A DNA stretch of 64,000 bases from Labyrinthula sp. Ha. Lineage: Eukaryota > Sar > Bigyra > Labyrinthulida > Labyrinthulaceae. Shown piece after piece: positions 36,226 through 47,100 of the stretch (position 1 is its first letter; the number at the start of each line of letters is the position of its first letter). The notes under the pieces are model-generated. The model had not been told where the DNA came from. It ran no database searches and saw only the letters and a program-made list of their open reading frames with translations. The stretch covers positions 744,001-808,000 of the forward strand of contig JAALGZ010000014.1 in the NCBI GenBank assembly GCA_015227615.1. The letters are read 5' to 3'. The position numbers and the translations under genes were made by a program.

Positions 36226-37829
36226 TCGATCCATGGTCCCTACCGAGCAACTCTACTGCCATGAGTCTAGGCCAACACTACTCGGTGTTGCTCCAGATTT
36301 GATTCTTTGTTGAGCTATTGCGTAGGTCCTTAGAAGACTCGGTACAAACACAACAGGACCCTGTTACCTCAAACTTTAGCTCAAACTACTCAAGAATTCC
36401 AGATGCCCAAGAAAGTAATTCTAAGCCACCAAGCTTTGAAGAACCATCAGAATACTGGAGAGAAGGTTTTGACGGCCATGGTTAGTTCAAACATTTCTAA
36501 AACGCTCGATGTTTCTAGGGAGAACTGCTTTGATTGTAAACAACTTTGCTCGACTTTGGATTTCATATTTCTGAGAAACCTTGATTTTTACTCTTTACGG
36601 CTCATCGGTAGCATAAGGCGTATGATCAAAATCAAGAGGAGAGACAGCGCAGCATAGTCTCTCTTCCTCGCATCTTATTGTGGGTTGGAGATGTTGTATC
36701 TCGGTTTCCCACATGGCTGATGCTTCTTTCTCTTGTTTGTAGCACTTCCCTACATCCTCCTCTGAGTTTTTGTGATTTAGTCTGTAACTATTCTTGCAAT
36801 TAATTAACTTATTATTTCCTATTAGGTTTTCATAAGAGTGACTCTACATCACACAATAAATTAGACTCATTTTATACCGTATAGGTCTTAATTTTATAGT
36901 AGTAGTAAACCAGCTCAGGCAAGGCCCTTATTTTATCTACTTGGAATGAACTTTCGAACAGTCAGATGTGCAAAACTGAGGTGAAGATGCTAAGAACAAC
37001 ATTTGGCATCTATTTTGAAGTCAATATGACATTTAGAATATTGATCCAAAGTTTAAAACTCGCATGAGACACTTGGAGGAACTAAAATCCAGTTTCCCGA
37101 ACTTAATAAGTCTCTAAATGTACGGATTTGTACCTTCTCAGGGGAATTTACTCGCGTGGAGTCGTTTCTTATTCTTATTCTCTGGCCTATTGGTAGCTTT
37201 GATCTTTTGTTATTGTTTCATCTTCGATAATGTCGCAAGATTGATTATGGTTTGAATTGCTATAATATAAATACTATTATCACTATTCTAATTGATGGTG
37301 GTATGATAATTGATAACCGATTAAACATAAACATCATTTAGTTCATGTTTTACCTAAAGAGGTACAAAGCTGTAGTATCGTGAGCTAAAGGCACTTTATC
37401 ACAAAGAAAGAACCTGTTGATCACGGAAAATGTTGTTAAAATTCTTGGTATTAATTTCTAAACTTGTCCTAGGACAGGGGAGTACAGCCGATGAAGCTGA
37501 CTGCAGTGTAGACTTTTGCTGCAGATCAAGTTATTTGTACTGGATGGTTAGGCCTTCTAGATGCTTGCTTCCAACAATAATCATGCCTTTTGCTGTTTCC
37601 AGGGCCAGCGCCCATAGAAGAAATTCCTGTTTAAATACTAACTTATGCTTCTTCATTTTTGCTTCTGCTTTATGTTTGCAGTATATATTATTTAACCTCT
37701 TTTTGTAACACAAGCTACTGGTTGTTTCGGTCTAGCACCATCAATTTATACCTGATGAACATTATTGGTTTGCGAAAGTGAAGAGTATGTCCGCAGCGCG
37801 CTAGTGCGGCAGCTAATGCCCCATGGATT
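36226..37829. other. Gene-poor interval with one open stretch
   Basis: An open frame of about 110 codons without an early Met runs over 36329-36657 (plus). It contains a CFDCKQLC cysteine cluster but nothing I recognise. A second frame at 37430-37708 starts with a hydrophobic leader (MLLKFLVLISKLVLG) and several cysteines; on the other strand the same DNA is also open. Neither is strong enough to call as a gene. Confidence 0.3.
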
Positions 37830-37835
37830 CCCCAA

Positions 37836-38057
37836 GTCGTCAAGGCCTTATGGGTAAGGTACTTAGCTTTGAATGATTGGCTCCGTGGAGTATGAGTGAT
37901 TCAAGTTTTCAGTGCCATGGCAAGAAAACGTGCCGGGGGGTTGGTTTAGTGGGTTCAAGTCCCACACGACGCAAGAAAGGGCTTTGGGTCAGTTATGTCC
38001 TCCTTGTAAGACCGAAGGGTTTCCAACCTTCGAGTAGCCCCCCCCCCAAAAAAAAAA
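37836..38057 (+). repeat. tRNA-Ser-like retroposon (SINE candidate)
   Basis: A GC-rich island in AT-rich DNA. It begins GTCGTCAAGGCC followed by TTATGGGTAAGG, close to the acceptor and D arm (pol III A box) of class II tRNA-Ser. A CTCC/GGAG variable-arm-like hairpin lies at 37881-37890. A perfect T arm (GTGGG, loop TTCAAGT, CCCAC) with a B box GGTTCAAGTCC lies at 37949-37965, followed by ACGAC that can pair with the initial GTCGT. The T arm is too far from the D arm for a functional tRNA. An unrelated body follows and the unit ends in ten C and ten A residues, as expected for a reverse-transcribed pol III transcript. Only one copy is visible here. Confidence 0.4.
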
Positions 38058-38744
38058 TATGTCATGATCTCTCATTATCCTCTGTTTCTCAGGTCTGAGC
38101 GTCTAAAATGTCTTGTCATATCACCATTGTTGTTTCCTGACAGGCACCTGAAGTCAAAACTATTATAAAGTCAAAAAAGAAAGTTACAAGTTATTATAGT
38201 TAAGATATTAGTACAAATCTTGAAAGCTGGTGATTTGCATGCATTTCAAAAAGGAAAGGAAGATTCTTTGTAGATCGCCTAAGATAAAATTATAATGTGT
38301 TTATTATAAATGCGCTAAACTGTGAAACAGAAGTTAAGAAAAAAACTATAGCACACGGTGAAGTCAAACCTCCCTCACATCAAAGGAAGTCCTGTGGTAT
38401 CATCAACATCAAGTTGAAAAACTTATTGCAGAGAAACGATATTTTCTTGAAGCTAAGATTTATACTTTCAACCAAACCAGAGAAAATCCTATGCAGGAAA
38501 ATTGTATTTACTATGTATAACTCTATTAAATAATAAGTGGTATTACTACTCTAGTTCCTGCTCACACAGCTTGCATGCATTCACATGAGAACCAGAGTCA
38601 TTTTCAGGTAAGAAAAACACTCCAATCCCCATTTTTTCTACCAATATATCACGTGAAAAGTTAACTTTACCTTAGTGGGAAGAAACATTAAACTTCAATA
38701 CAAACTCATATCCTAGATGCTCAAACCTAAAAACTGGTATAGCT
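38058..38744. other. Gene-free spacer
   Basis: AT-rich DNA between the SINE candidate and the 3' end of the membrane-protein gene. Only a chance frame at 38297-38533; no recognisable feature. Confidence 0.4.
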
Positions 38745-39491
38745 CTATAGAACTTCTATTAAATTCCTATCAGGAAATATTATGTATTTCTTGGTTCTCT
38801 GTCTTTGCCTTACAACAATGTAAAAACATCCAGTTGTACAAAACAACAATGCAATACATGCAAAACAATGTAAAAAATAATTCAAGCCGTCAACTTCCTC
38901 AAAAGAAACATATTTTGAAGTTATTGATCCCATTGTTTGAACTAGAGATTTCAAAAAAGTCAAACCAGGACTCCGAGCTCTGTTTCGAGGGATGGATTCA
39001 CCACAAAATTGGTATTCAAATGTACAGCCGTTCTCCTCGAGTAAGTAGCTTCTTGCTGCGTTGACGACTTGAAGCATCTCTGCTTGATTCATATTGCACT
39101 TCACGCAAGATGAAAGAAAACAAGTAACCACTAAGTGAAGAAGTGGTTGAATCTCGTCACTACATAGTGCTTCTTTTCCAATGATACTGTTTAGTTCTTC
39201 TGCAGCTTCCTCGATACGCAAATACTCGTTATGAAAATACTGTTGAAAGACGGCTTCTTGTGCTTCAAAAGGATAGGAACTAATAAACATATCAAGCTCA
39301 GCATCCAACTCTTCTCTACATAATAAATAGCTTGTATCATTAATTTCGCAGTTATGTAGACCAAAATTCTTCAATTTAAACAAACCAACTTGTTCATCTA
39401 ACCGTTGAACTAAAGAATCTAGAAAAGAGTTTTGAGTTTAAACACTTGCAATGAGAACTACAAATATCATCGTAGTCAACTTGTGATTCAT
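38745..39491 (-). CDS. Type I membrane protein, Cys-rich ectodomain, two exons
   Basis: Exon 1 (39491-39446) encodes MNHKLTTMIFVVLIA, a compact signal peptide. A 27-nt intron (39445-39419) follows, and exon 2 (39418-38745) carries the rest. Without the intron the long frame has no Met start; with it the phase fits exactly and the protein is about 240 residues. The ectodomain is helical and has about ten cysteines, including TCFLSSCVKC and GCTFEYQFC. One strong transmembrane segment (YFLHCFACIALLFCTTGCFYIVV) precedes a basic stop-transfer RQRQRTKK and a tail of about 15 residues. I know no family with this pattern. The layout suggests a disulfide-bonded cell-surface or secretory-pathway protein with a short cytosolic tail. 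Function unknown. Confidence 0.75.
39419..39445 (-). other. 27-nt intron after the signal peptide
   Basis: Runs from GTGTTTAAAC to CTCTTTTCTAG. It contains an in-frame TAA, so it must be removed for the signal peptide to be joined to the ectodomain. Splicing leaves an AAT codon across the junction and keeps frame. Confidence 0.7.
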
Positions 39492-40086
39492 TCTTTGTAT
39501 AGAACTTTGAGAATAAAACGGATGTCAGTGTGTTATTTTTAATAAAATAGCATTTGCGGAGAAATTTTATTCACCGTATCTTCACAGCGACGGTCTACAG
39601 TTGTGTAATGTTTATTATGTTTTACATATGTGTTCTCTGCTTTGACGTATTTTACGTGTGTGAAACATTAAATATGGAAAGACTAGAAGAAATCTCAACA
39701 TATAAACTTAAGTGTTGAGAATGTTTAACAGTGTATTTTAACTCTTTCAGGGGGAATTCTCCAGCTTACAAAGAACTGTTAGCAGACTATCTCTAGAACC
39801 TAGTGGATTAGGTTATGAAAGTAGACAGATCTTATATAGTTCGCTACGTTGACGATACTTAGAAGTTTGCTTTTTCTGCTCATTGACAATACAAAAGCAT
39901 ACAGTGTTTATACGATACTTTGGCTTGAGTGAGTTCGACTTAGTTCAACTTAGGCAAATCTTAGTCTCACCACCGAAAACCAGGGCAGCACCTCTATGAA
40001 CAGAAACAATTCTTCGCCAGGTAGAAGATCATCTTTTATAACGAGATATATCTGGACTGAAATGGATACAATTGTGAAACTAAGTT
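39492..40086. other. Spacer upstream of the membrane-protein gene
   Basis: AT-rich; presumably holds the promoter of the minus-strand membrane-protein gene in its left part. No frame or repeat is recognisable. Confidence 0.35.
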
Positions 40087-40385
40087 TTACGAAAACATGT
40101 TCATTTCTGTACCTGGAACTAGAGTAAAGATTAAGTTTCTTCCTTTTGCGTCCTCTTCATCTTGAATAAAATCCTCAAGAGCAGCAGAAAACCGACCAAT
40201 ACGGGCAACAATCGAAGCCCTATCATTTTACATCATAGCATCAAAAGCGACCTTGCCTTTCAGCGTTTACCAACTTCTCTGGAAGAACCTTGTTCTTGAG
40301 TTTATGTTGCTTTTACTAGAGCACAACAAACTGCGCATTCCCTTTGTTGCAACCTCAATGCTTGTATCAGATGCTTCAATTCCCC
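40087..40385 (-). pseudogene. Possible decayed gene fragment
   Basis: One minus-strand frame of about 100 codons reads like protein with only two stops inside it: SDTSIEVATKGMRSLLCSSK early, then NDRASIVARIGRFSAALEDF and EEDAKGRNLIFTLVPG. It ends just before a GTACAG donor-like sequence. Amino-acid composition is much more protein-like than nearby chance frames. It could be a broken host gene, or exons of a gene whose small introns I failed to place. No family is recognised. Confidence 0.25.
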
Positions 40386-40573
40386 CATGGTTTTTTGTCT
40401 GGTGAATTCCCTATGAATGATTCATTCTTTTATCATATGTTGTATTTTTCATGTTTGAGATCTTTTATATCAAGCTCTGAAAAAGTTCAAATTTTCCAAT
40501 ACATGGATTTCGTATTCCCGGGTAGATTTTGATGTTTTAACGGTTTTATAAATAGAAGAACAAAAAAGAAAAA

Positions 40574-40981
40574 ATGTCTGGCAAAGGAAAAGGAGGAAGA
40601 GGAAAAGCTTCAGGCAAGAGTCAAACTAGATCAGCCAAGGCTGGACTACAGTTTCCAGTAGGAAGAATCGCTAGATACCTTAAAAAGGGTGGTTACTCAA
40701 AAAGAGTGGGTGCTGGTGCTCCAGTATATATGGCAGCTGTCCTTGAATATCTTGCTGCTGAAATTCTAGAGCTTGCTGGAAACGCTGCAAGAGATCACAA
40801 GAAGACGAGAATTACGCCAAGACACATTCAATTAGCAGTTAGAAATGACGAAGAGTTAAACAAACTACTTGGTGGAGTTACAATTGCTTCAGGTGGAGTG
40901 CTTCCTAATATCCACGCAGTCTTGATGCCGAAAAAGAAGGGAGCTAAGGGCAAAGGACCATCTCAAAGTCAGACCTTTTAA
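40574..40981 (+). CDS. Histone H2A with a C-terminal SQ motif
   Basis: A 135-residue core histone, intronless. The histone fold is complete, with [17 protein letters not shown], the [20 protein letters not shown] helix and acidic-patch region [21 protein letters not shown]. The tail ends GPSQSQTF. H2A.X-type histones end in SQ-acidic-hydrophobic and are phosphorylated on that Ser after DNA breaks; here SQTF keeps SQ and a terminal aromatic but has Thr instead of Glu/Asp. It may therefore be the general H2A that also serves as H2A.X, as in yeast. A TATAAATA sequence lies at 40547-40554, 20 bp before the ATG. The gene is convergent with the CX9C gene, 48 bp apart. Confidence 0.97.
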   Translation: MSGKGKGGRGKASGKSQTRSAKAGLQFPVGRIARYLKKGGYSKRVGAGAPVYMAAVLEYLAAEILELAGNAARDHKKTRITPRHIQLAVRNDEELNKLLGGVTIASGGVLPNIHAVLMPKKKGAKGKGPSQSQTF

Positions 40982-41029
40982 ATGTTAAATAGAGTACCCT
41001 AAGGAACGGAATATTCGAAAAGGAGCAGA

Positions 41030-41215
41030 TCAAAAAGGTTCTTCTCTTTCGTCAGGGTATAGCTGAGCATGACGACAATCGACGTATAAAGATTTTTCTT
41101 CTTCACAGTACTCGCCATATTCCTCAGGATGAACGTATGCATATTTTTTCGCACAATTGAGATAGTCTTTGAACAATTCTTCACAAGGATCCGGTTTACT
41201 AAAGGAACCACCCAT
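41030..41215 (-). CDS. Small twin CX9C (CHCH) protein with a myristoylation-type N terminus
   Basis: A 61-residue protein with Cys11-X9-Cys21 and Cys37-X9-Cys47, the twin CX9C coiled-coil-helix fold of the mitochondrial intermembrane space. Such proteins are oxidised by Mia40 and help assemble cytochrome c oxidase or cristae complexes. The exact subfamily is not clear; the whole protein is little more than the CHCH fold. It begins MGGSFSKP, fitting the MGxxxS N-myristoylation pattern, as in the MICOS protein CHCHD3, though CHCHD3 is much longer. It is divergent from the coiled-coil gene starting at 41475, so a 260-bp region serves both promoters. Confidence 0.85.
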   Translation of the reverse strand: MGGSFSKPDPCEELFKDYLNCAKKYAYVHPEEYGEYCEEEKSLYVDCRHAQLYPDEREEPF

Positions 41216-41474
41216 TCTAAATGTGTACCAGCTTTCTCAAAGTGAAAAGGCCTTCAATATCAGAAAAAACTTGTAACTCAGTGACAAAGATCTTTTTCAG
41301 TGTTCTTTCTCTTATTATTTACTTGGTTCGGCTAGTGAATAATGGGAGTTTCTTCAAACAAAGCTACAACGACCCACAAAGCCCTTCGAGTGGAGATATT
41401 ATGTGTATTTCCCATATCAGACTCGATCACCTATCGAGTCGTATCGAATACACTTTCTGAAGAAATTCAATCAA
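41216..41474. promoter_or_regulatory. Shared 5' region of two divergent genes
   Basis: About 260 bp between the starts of the CX9C gene (minus) and the coiled-coil gene (plus). No known motif is obvious. The plus-strand frame upstream of 41475 is open but lacks a convincing Met and protein-like sequence, so I place the start at 41475. Confidence 0.35.
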
Positions 41475-41984
41475 ATGGATAAAGTAACAGAAGCCCAAGA
41501 ACTCGTCAGCGAAATTGCCAACACAATGGCAGACGTGGTAGAGCTAGTTCCTCAGCTCCATGCTCCTCCTCCTGCTCCTACTCCCTCGGAAGGTGAAAAT
41601 CCTATTCTGTTCTACAAGAAGTACTGGGAAGAAAGAAAAGAAAAGTATCCTTTCAAAACTCTTGGATTCGCACAGATATCAGAAAAGAGTTTGACAAACA
41701 AAAAACGGTGTTCTTTTTTTGTGCATTTTCACATTAGATGGAAAGATAAAGGTGAAGAGTTGAGAAATTTGAAGAAAAAATTTGAAACTTTGCTTAAGGA
41801 TCCCATCTTCTCGATAAACGCAGAAGAGCTTGATGCAGAGTTAAAAGAACTTGTTGAAGAATCTAAGAAGTTGGATTTGGAATTGGAAAAATTCGAATCT
41901 TCTGGAGCTGAGCGATTGAGTGAACTCAGAAAAGAGCAGCAAAGTTTGGGAGAAAGAATTTTAGCAGAAAGTGGGTTAACATGA
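41475..41984 (+). CDS. Coiled-coil protein, possibly Mediator subunit 21-like
   Basis: Starting at MDKVTEAQELVSEIA, the protein is 159 residues after removal of a 30-nt in-frame intron (41708-41737). The intron runs GTGTTC...CACATTAG; if retained it would insert a hydrophobic RCSFFVHFHI stretch into a highly charged helix. The order is an N-terminal helix, a Pro-rich loop (APPPAPTPSEGENP), a YKKYWEERKEKYPF segment and a long C-terminal coiled coil rich in Glu, Lys and Leu. MED21 proteins share the MDxLxQLQ-like N-terminal helix, Pro-rich loop and C-terminal coiled coil at about this length, which is the only family I can suggest. The match is in layout more than identity, so treat it as tentative. 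Confidence 0.6.
   Translation: MDKVTEAQELVSEIANTMADVVELVPQLHAPPPAPTPSEGENPILFYKKYWEERKEKYPFKTLGFAQISEKSLTNKKRCSFFVHFHIRWKDKGEELRNLKKKFETLLKDPIFSINAEELDAELKELVEESKKLDLELEKFESSGAERLSELRKEQQSLGERILAESGLT
41708..41737 (+). other. 30-nt in-frame intron candidate
   Basis: Begins GGTGTTC after AAAAACG and ends ACATTAG; T-rich body, no stop, length divisible by three. Removal gives NKKRWKDKGEELRN, a continuous charged helix. Same size class as the proven pyrophosphatase introns. Confidence 0.65.
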
Positions 41985-42681
41985 GCATCCGAGAGAGTAC
42001 TGATTGTGTATTTACTTTAACATTAGCTGCTGCTTGGGATTAATTTCCTATCCTTTTTAGGAATATAATTTGTTCTGCCTCAGAAAACTTTTACAGTAAA
42101 CAAAAAGTATTCTCGTAATGTAAACACTAATTTTTTACCTACTAACAAGTGCTTCCTTCAACATGCAAGACCACCCTTGCATATTTTAGCTTTTCTCTTT
42201 CGATCATTCAATTTTTACCGTAAGTTAAGAAAAACCTCTTACTTCCAGGTTTTATTAACACATTTGTGCTATCGATATCTTTCAACTCCTGTTTTTTCTT
42301 CCACTTTTCATCCTCAACTGTTTCTTTCGTTAAACAAAACTAAATTGCTCTTTGTTTGTTATTGCTCTAAAAAATTATTGTTTCAAGCTTCTTGCTTACA
42401 CCCTCAACATTATTCTTTGTTGCACCTTTGTCTTCCTATACTTTGAAAAAATGTAGAGAAAATCTTAGAAATTTTAACTTTCCACTAAGAAGCTGGGTAT
42501 GTCTTATTCCTCATATTTTTTTTACTTGTTGTCAAGTCAGATTTCATTGGAGTACTTGTGCATTGGCTTTATATTCTAGTCTGAGCAATAATTTCATGTC
42601 TGTAAAAACAATTTATGTAAGCAAAAGATTAGGCAGCCTTCTGAGAGCTCATCTTAAATTCTAACAAAGTTTACTTAATAT
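41985..42681. other. T-rich spacer
   Basis: Between the coiled-coil gene and the second copia element. The plus strand is strongly T-rich, which produces long but composition-driven open frames at 42177-42664. I see no gene. Confidence 0.4.
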
Positions 42682-42860
42682 CTGTCAAAAAGTTGTTTAT
42701 ATGTTTGCGGTATATTTATTACTTGTTTGCTTAAAGCTAAGGTTTCTTAGAAAGTATATTTTATAAAAACTGTATTCCCGGTTGCACTTTATATGTAAAC
42801 TCTATTTTTGATATACACCCCGTTTACTCCTGCTCTTCTTTCCTTAACTTCAATGTAACT
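42682..42860 (-). repeat. 3' LTR of Ty1/copia element 2 (approximate)
   Basis: Aligns with 47101-47415: CTGTCAAAA with CTTGTCAAAA, TTTGCGGTAT with TTTGCGATGT, CCCGGTTGCACTTTAT with CCCAGTTACACTTTAT, and CTTAACTTCAA with CTTAACCTCAA. Divergence is large, so the ends are uncertain. Confidence 0.5.
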
Positions 42861-45800
42861 TTCCTTCCTGTTGTCTTAGTCGGGTTGTAAAATCTATCAG
42901 GTTTAGTTTTCTTTCTAAGTAGAATGCTTAATTCTTCTTTATTATCTTTTGTTTCATTTTGATGAATGTATCTTTGGCAACTGTCTTTGTTGAAATGTCA
43001 GCTGGCTTATCTTTTCCCTCCAGATATTTTAGTTTTCAATTGTTTGTACTAAAAATAGTTCTAGTCACAAAATACTTGACGTCTATATGTCTTCTTTTTC
43101 TGGACACCATCTTTCCTTGCGTTAACTTTATTCTACCTTGATTGTCGGACCGGATCTTTATTTTGTGCCTTTCTACATTAAAAAATTGCGGAACATTGAC
43201 CATGCATTTGAGGTTGCAGACTTCTCCAACGAGTGCTATAATCAAAACCTCTGTTAAGAACTGTACAACTAAGTCTTGTTTCTTGAATTTCCACACCATC
43301 AGTGCTGAATTCCAAATCATCAAATGACTGTCTATTGTCTGCCTGTAATTACAATGAGAGTTTTTCGATGTGTGTTTTTAAATCATTAAGTTATATATTT
43401 CTATATCAGTATACCGATAGCTACTTACACTATATCAACTATATAACAAGCTAAGACTACTAGAAAAGTAGACTTGAAATCCAGGGAGTCATAACGCGAT
43501 CCAGGAGTGTACGGGCACTTTTAATGAGAAGTCAGCTGGAAAAATCTTCCAACTGGAAACTACAAATCAACCTATTTCATGTTTTTCCGTGTTCCTGAGT
43601 ATTTTGATAACCCACTCTTTTCTTTGTAAAAAGTATTTCAAAGTACGGTTAGCCTGTCATAAATGTTCTTTAGTTGACCAATTCGAGAATACCGACAGCA
43701 TGTTCACTGTTCACGCAATATCGGGACTGAAGTTTCTCGAAGAAAATAGCAATATCCCGATCAATGATTGAAAAACCATAGGATAAATCTAGTTTCTTGT
43801 CTTATCGTAGTAGAAACACGGTTGATGTGACGTCTATAGTATTTAAGTTCTCATTCTTCAAAATAGTAGTTTTTTACTTCTATGTGTTTCTTTATATGTA
43901 GTAAAATGTAATCTCGTTTGTTCTCGATCTTGAAACCAATGGAATATTATGATTCATCGGAATAGTTAGTCTTGAATTTCTTTTTAATTTCATTCAATGT
44001 TGTATTACCAGTATCAGATTCTGAGTAGCAATACAAAATGTCATTGGCATAAACAATGAAGTAATTTTTATCGATATTTGCGTGTTTCTTATAAATTATA
44101 GTCTAAATAACGTTGCGAGTAAAACCAAGTTGAGCAAGGTAGGTATATAGAAGTTCATAACAGCAACTGAGGGACTCCTTAAGTCCATAAATGGCCTTCT
44201 TTGAGGTCCAGTAAAATTATGGTCTTTACGTTTTATAGATTGGAGGCAGAGTATAATATCGTCTATTTTCTGAAGAAACGTTCTAGTATGCGTTTAAGAC
44301 GCCAAACTAGCATATTATCCTCTTCTTCTTCTGCGCTGTGACTAAAAAAATGGACTCTCTCATAGTTTCTCACTGGAGAATATGTCGGTGGAAATAGCTT
44401 CGAAGCTTTTCCATTTGCTGTTATTCGAACTATACATATACGAACTTTTTTATTGAGCCATATTTTTTATTGCATAGCTCAACTAAAGGAAAAATTTATG
44501 CTTCTCTGGGAACTTTTGATTTTTTTTATGATGGTAAAACAAACGATTGTAGTCAACTTCTTTAATCTTTTCTGATACCCTGCATATCATTCTATATCGT
44601 TCGTATTTTTTTTAAATGTGAATAACTTTTAGGAACTTCTCTTTTCTTCTTTGAAAGAAAATAAAGAATATCTTCTTATTCAGTTTGCACTTGATAAGAT
44701 TTTCAATGAACTTTGCAACCTTTGTTCTTTTGGGGGAATATATTTGCAACTGTGTTGTTTTTCTTGGACTACTTAGAACAAAGCACTCTGGTTCTTTGGT
44801 GTTTGGTTCTTTTCTTATATCGTGAAATTGTATCATTAGATCTTTTGGGTTCTCCAATGTATTTTCTTTTTGATTTACAAACCTGTAGTAAAGTGTCTTT
44901 GGTTCTGGTTTAACACCCCTCCTGCAGATAGACCTTTTGTAGTATTTAGAAGAACATGCCCAACAAAGTCTTCTGCTTGATTAGATATGTTGTATCTGTG
45001 ACTCTGATGGAAAGTTTATTCTAGGGTTGTTCATTGAATAAATAACCACCTGTCCAATCTGAAAAAATATATTAATCTGAAATTTCTCCCAATGAAATGT
45101 TTGCTGAAATCTCTCTTTTATCTGAGGATGAGATGCTGTTATTCAAGTAGACAGAACACCTAGGAGAATAATGCCAGTATTTTTCATGAAGCTTTGTAAC
45201 ATAACGTAAGGACCTCTCCATTTGCTAATTTTGCCGTTTGATTTTTTACTTGTCCCATTAGTTTGTGGATTATAAGTAGGGTTAACTTTTTCCGTATCCA
45301 CTGTTCTTTCTAGAAACTCGATATTTTGCTATTGATGAATTCTGTTCTTTGATCTGAATAAAGATTTTTAATTTTGTTTCTTACTAAGTTTTGTATTCAT
45401 ACTCTGAAGTGCTTCAAAAAGCTAGGTGTTTTGGGTTTACTCTTTTATGCTACGATATATTTATATTTTTATAATAAGTCAATCAGAAGGACAGAGCATA
45501 TATATCTCGTTTTCTACCCATAACAGTTGCTTAAATTTTGTCACAGTATAACACTGCTAATTTGGTGGACAGTTTTCTTTTCTTGTTTTTATGTATGCGG
45601 TGATCTTTTCTGTTCTATTTTGGCACAAGTATTACATCTCAGTAATTTTAGAAAGGCTGTAGATACGTTATAAAACGACAACGTATTCTTGAGTGTCTAA
45701 TTTGAAGTATGGTCTAATAACTTATGGTAATAATCTATCTCTGTCAATCTATCAATCGATTTTAATCCTATAGTTTTTATTGTTTCTTTTGTGAATGTTG

Positions 45801-47100
45801 TTTTCTGTCATAGTGACTACTAAGTGGATTGTTTTACTCCTCATAAAATTTATATTACCTTTTTCTGGTTTTATCTTGTGGCTGTAACTTAATAACTTCC
45901 CAAAACTGAATAATGATGTGTTTATATCTTGCACCAATATAATCTTAAGACGGATAACTTTGTTGTTGAATGTTTTCTTGATACAAAATATGCCCTGTAC
46001 CAGGTTGTTATTTTTTCGCAAACGATTTTAGCTTGAGTATCTTTTACTTCATAGTAACCTGAAACCAGACGTAAAAGATTTCTGGGAAGTGTATGATAAC
46101 CTGTTCCAGAATCTACTATCATGCTGTATTTTGCCTTATTTTTAGTTATTTTCTAGGTTCAGGTTGAGCAGATTCAATAATGCGGTTATTTCTGTGTCAC
46201 TTTCTGGTTCAAATGCTTAGCTGTTTTAATTTTCTGAGTTGTGTGTGTTTGTATCATTAAATACGATTTAAATCTTCCTCTCTACTCATTTCTGCTTTCA
46301 GTTTTTTTCTTGATCTCGTACAGTTTTGTGTAGAATACCCTTTGCTTCAAGAGGGTATACAAAGCAACCTAGCTACACATAATATTAATGTATATCCAAC
46401 ACGGGCACATCGGTTACATTTTTGTAATATTTCAACTTTGTTACCAGGGTTGTAATTCTGCTTCAGCTTGTTTTTGTTTCTTGAACCACCTGCCTTATGT
46501 CGTCTAAAGCATATTATTTTCAATACCACTTTGTATTTTTAGCGAGTTATTTAGTATCAGTTATTGTTCATATGAGTCTACCAGTGTGTGTGTATTGTGG
46601 TCCTGATAATAAATGCTGTTTTGCTTTGCCCTTTTAGTTCTCTTCAAGGCCTAAACAACACCTTAAATTGGTTCGGGAGTTATTTATTCGGTACATTACA
46701 GTTTTACCAGGATAAGTTAAAGTAGCAAGTACAGTCTTTCATGCTCAGTCTAATTATTCGTGTTGCATAGTTCTTTCATTTTTTTCGAAAGCCCGTATAA
46801 GTTTTCAGTATCTTCCGCTGCATCTATTATGGGCTATGGGGGTGCTGGTATATTATCCTATCGCAGTGGAGCTCATTTTAAGCTGAGGTCTTATCTATAA
46901 TTTGGTATATAAAAGGGTCTCCTACTTTGTTTTCATTAACTATAGGCCAGATCCCATTTTCACGGAGGAATTTTTTATCCTGTTTAACGCAAAACTTGTA
47001 GTGTCAATTTGAGGTAAATTTTAAATTCGTTTCCACAATATTCTTTGTAAAGTTTCAGACACACAAAACGAGATAAATTTGTTTAAAAACAGTTTTTTAA

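Noticed and set aside
36329-36657. 110-codon open stretch with a CFDCKQLC cluster
   Set aside because: No good start except at codon 25, no family, and it lies among old repeat copies, so likely a remnant.
37430-37708. 92-codon frame with a signal-peptide-like start
   Set aside because: The opposite strand is open as well and neither reading shows a family; evidence is insufficient to choose.
37836-37972. Functional tRNA-Ser with an intron
   Set aside because: Anticodon stem does not pair, the T arm is about 90 nt from the D arm with no plausible intron position, and the 3' acceptor pairs over only five bases.
42177-42664. Two overlapping 90-codon plus-strand frames
   Set aside because: They come from strong T bias (Phe, Leu, Ser, Cys rich) next to the copia element and contain no recognisable sequence.
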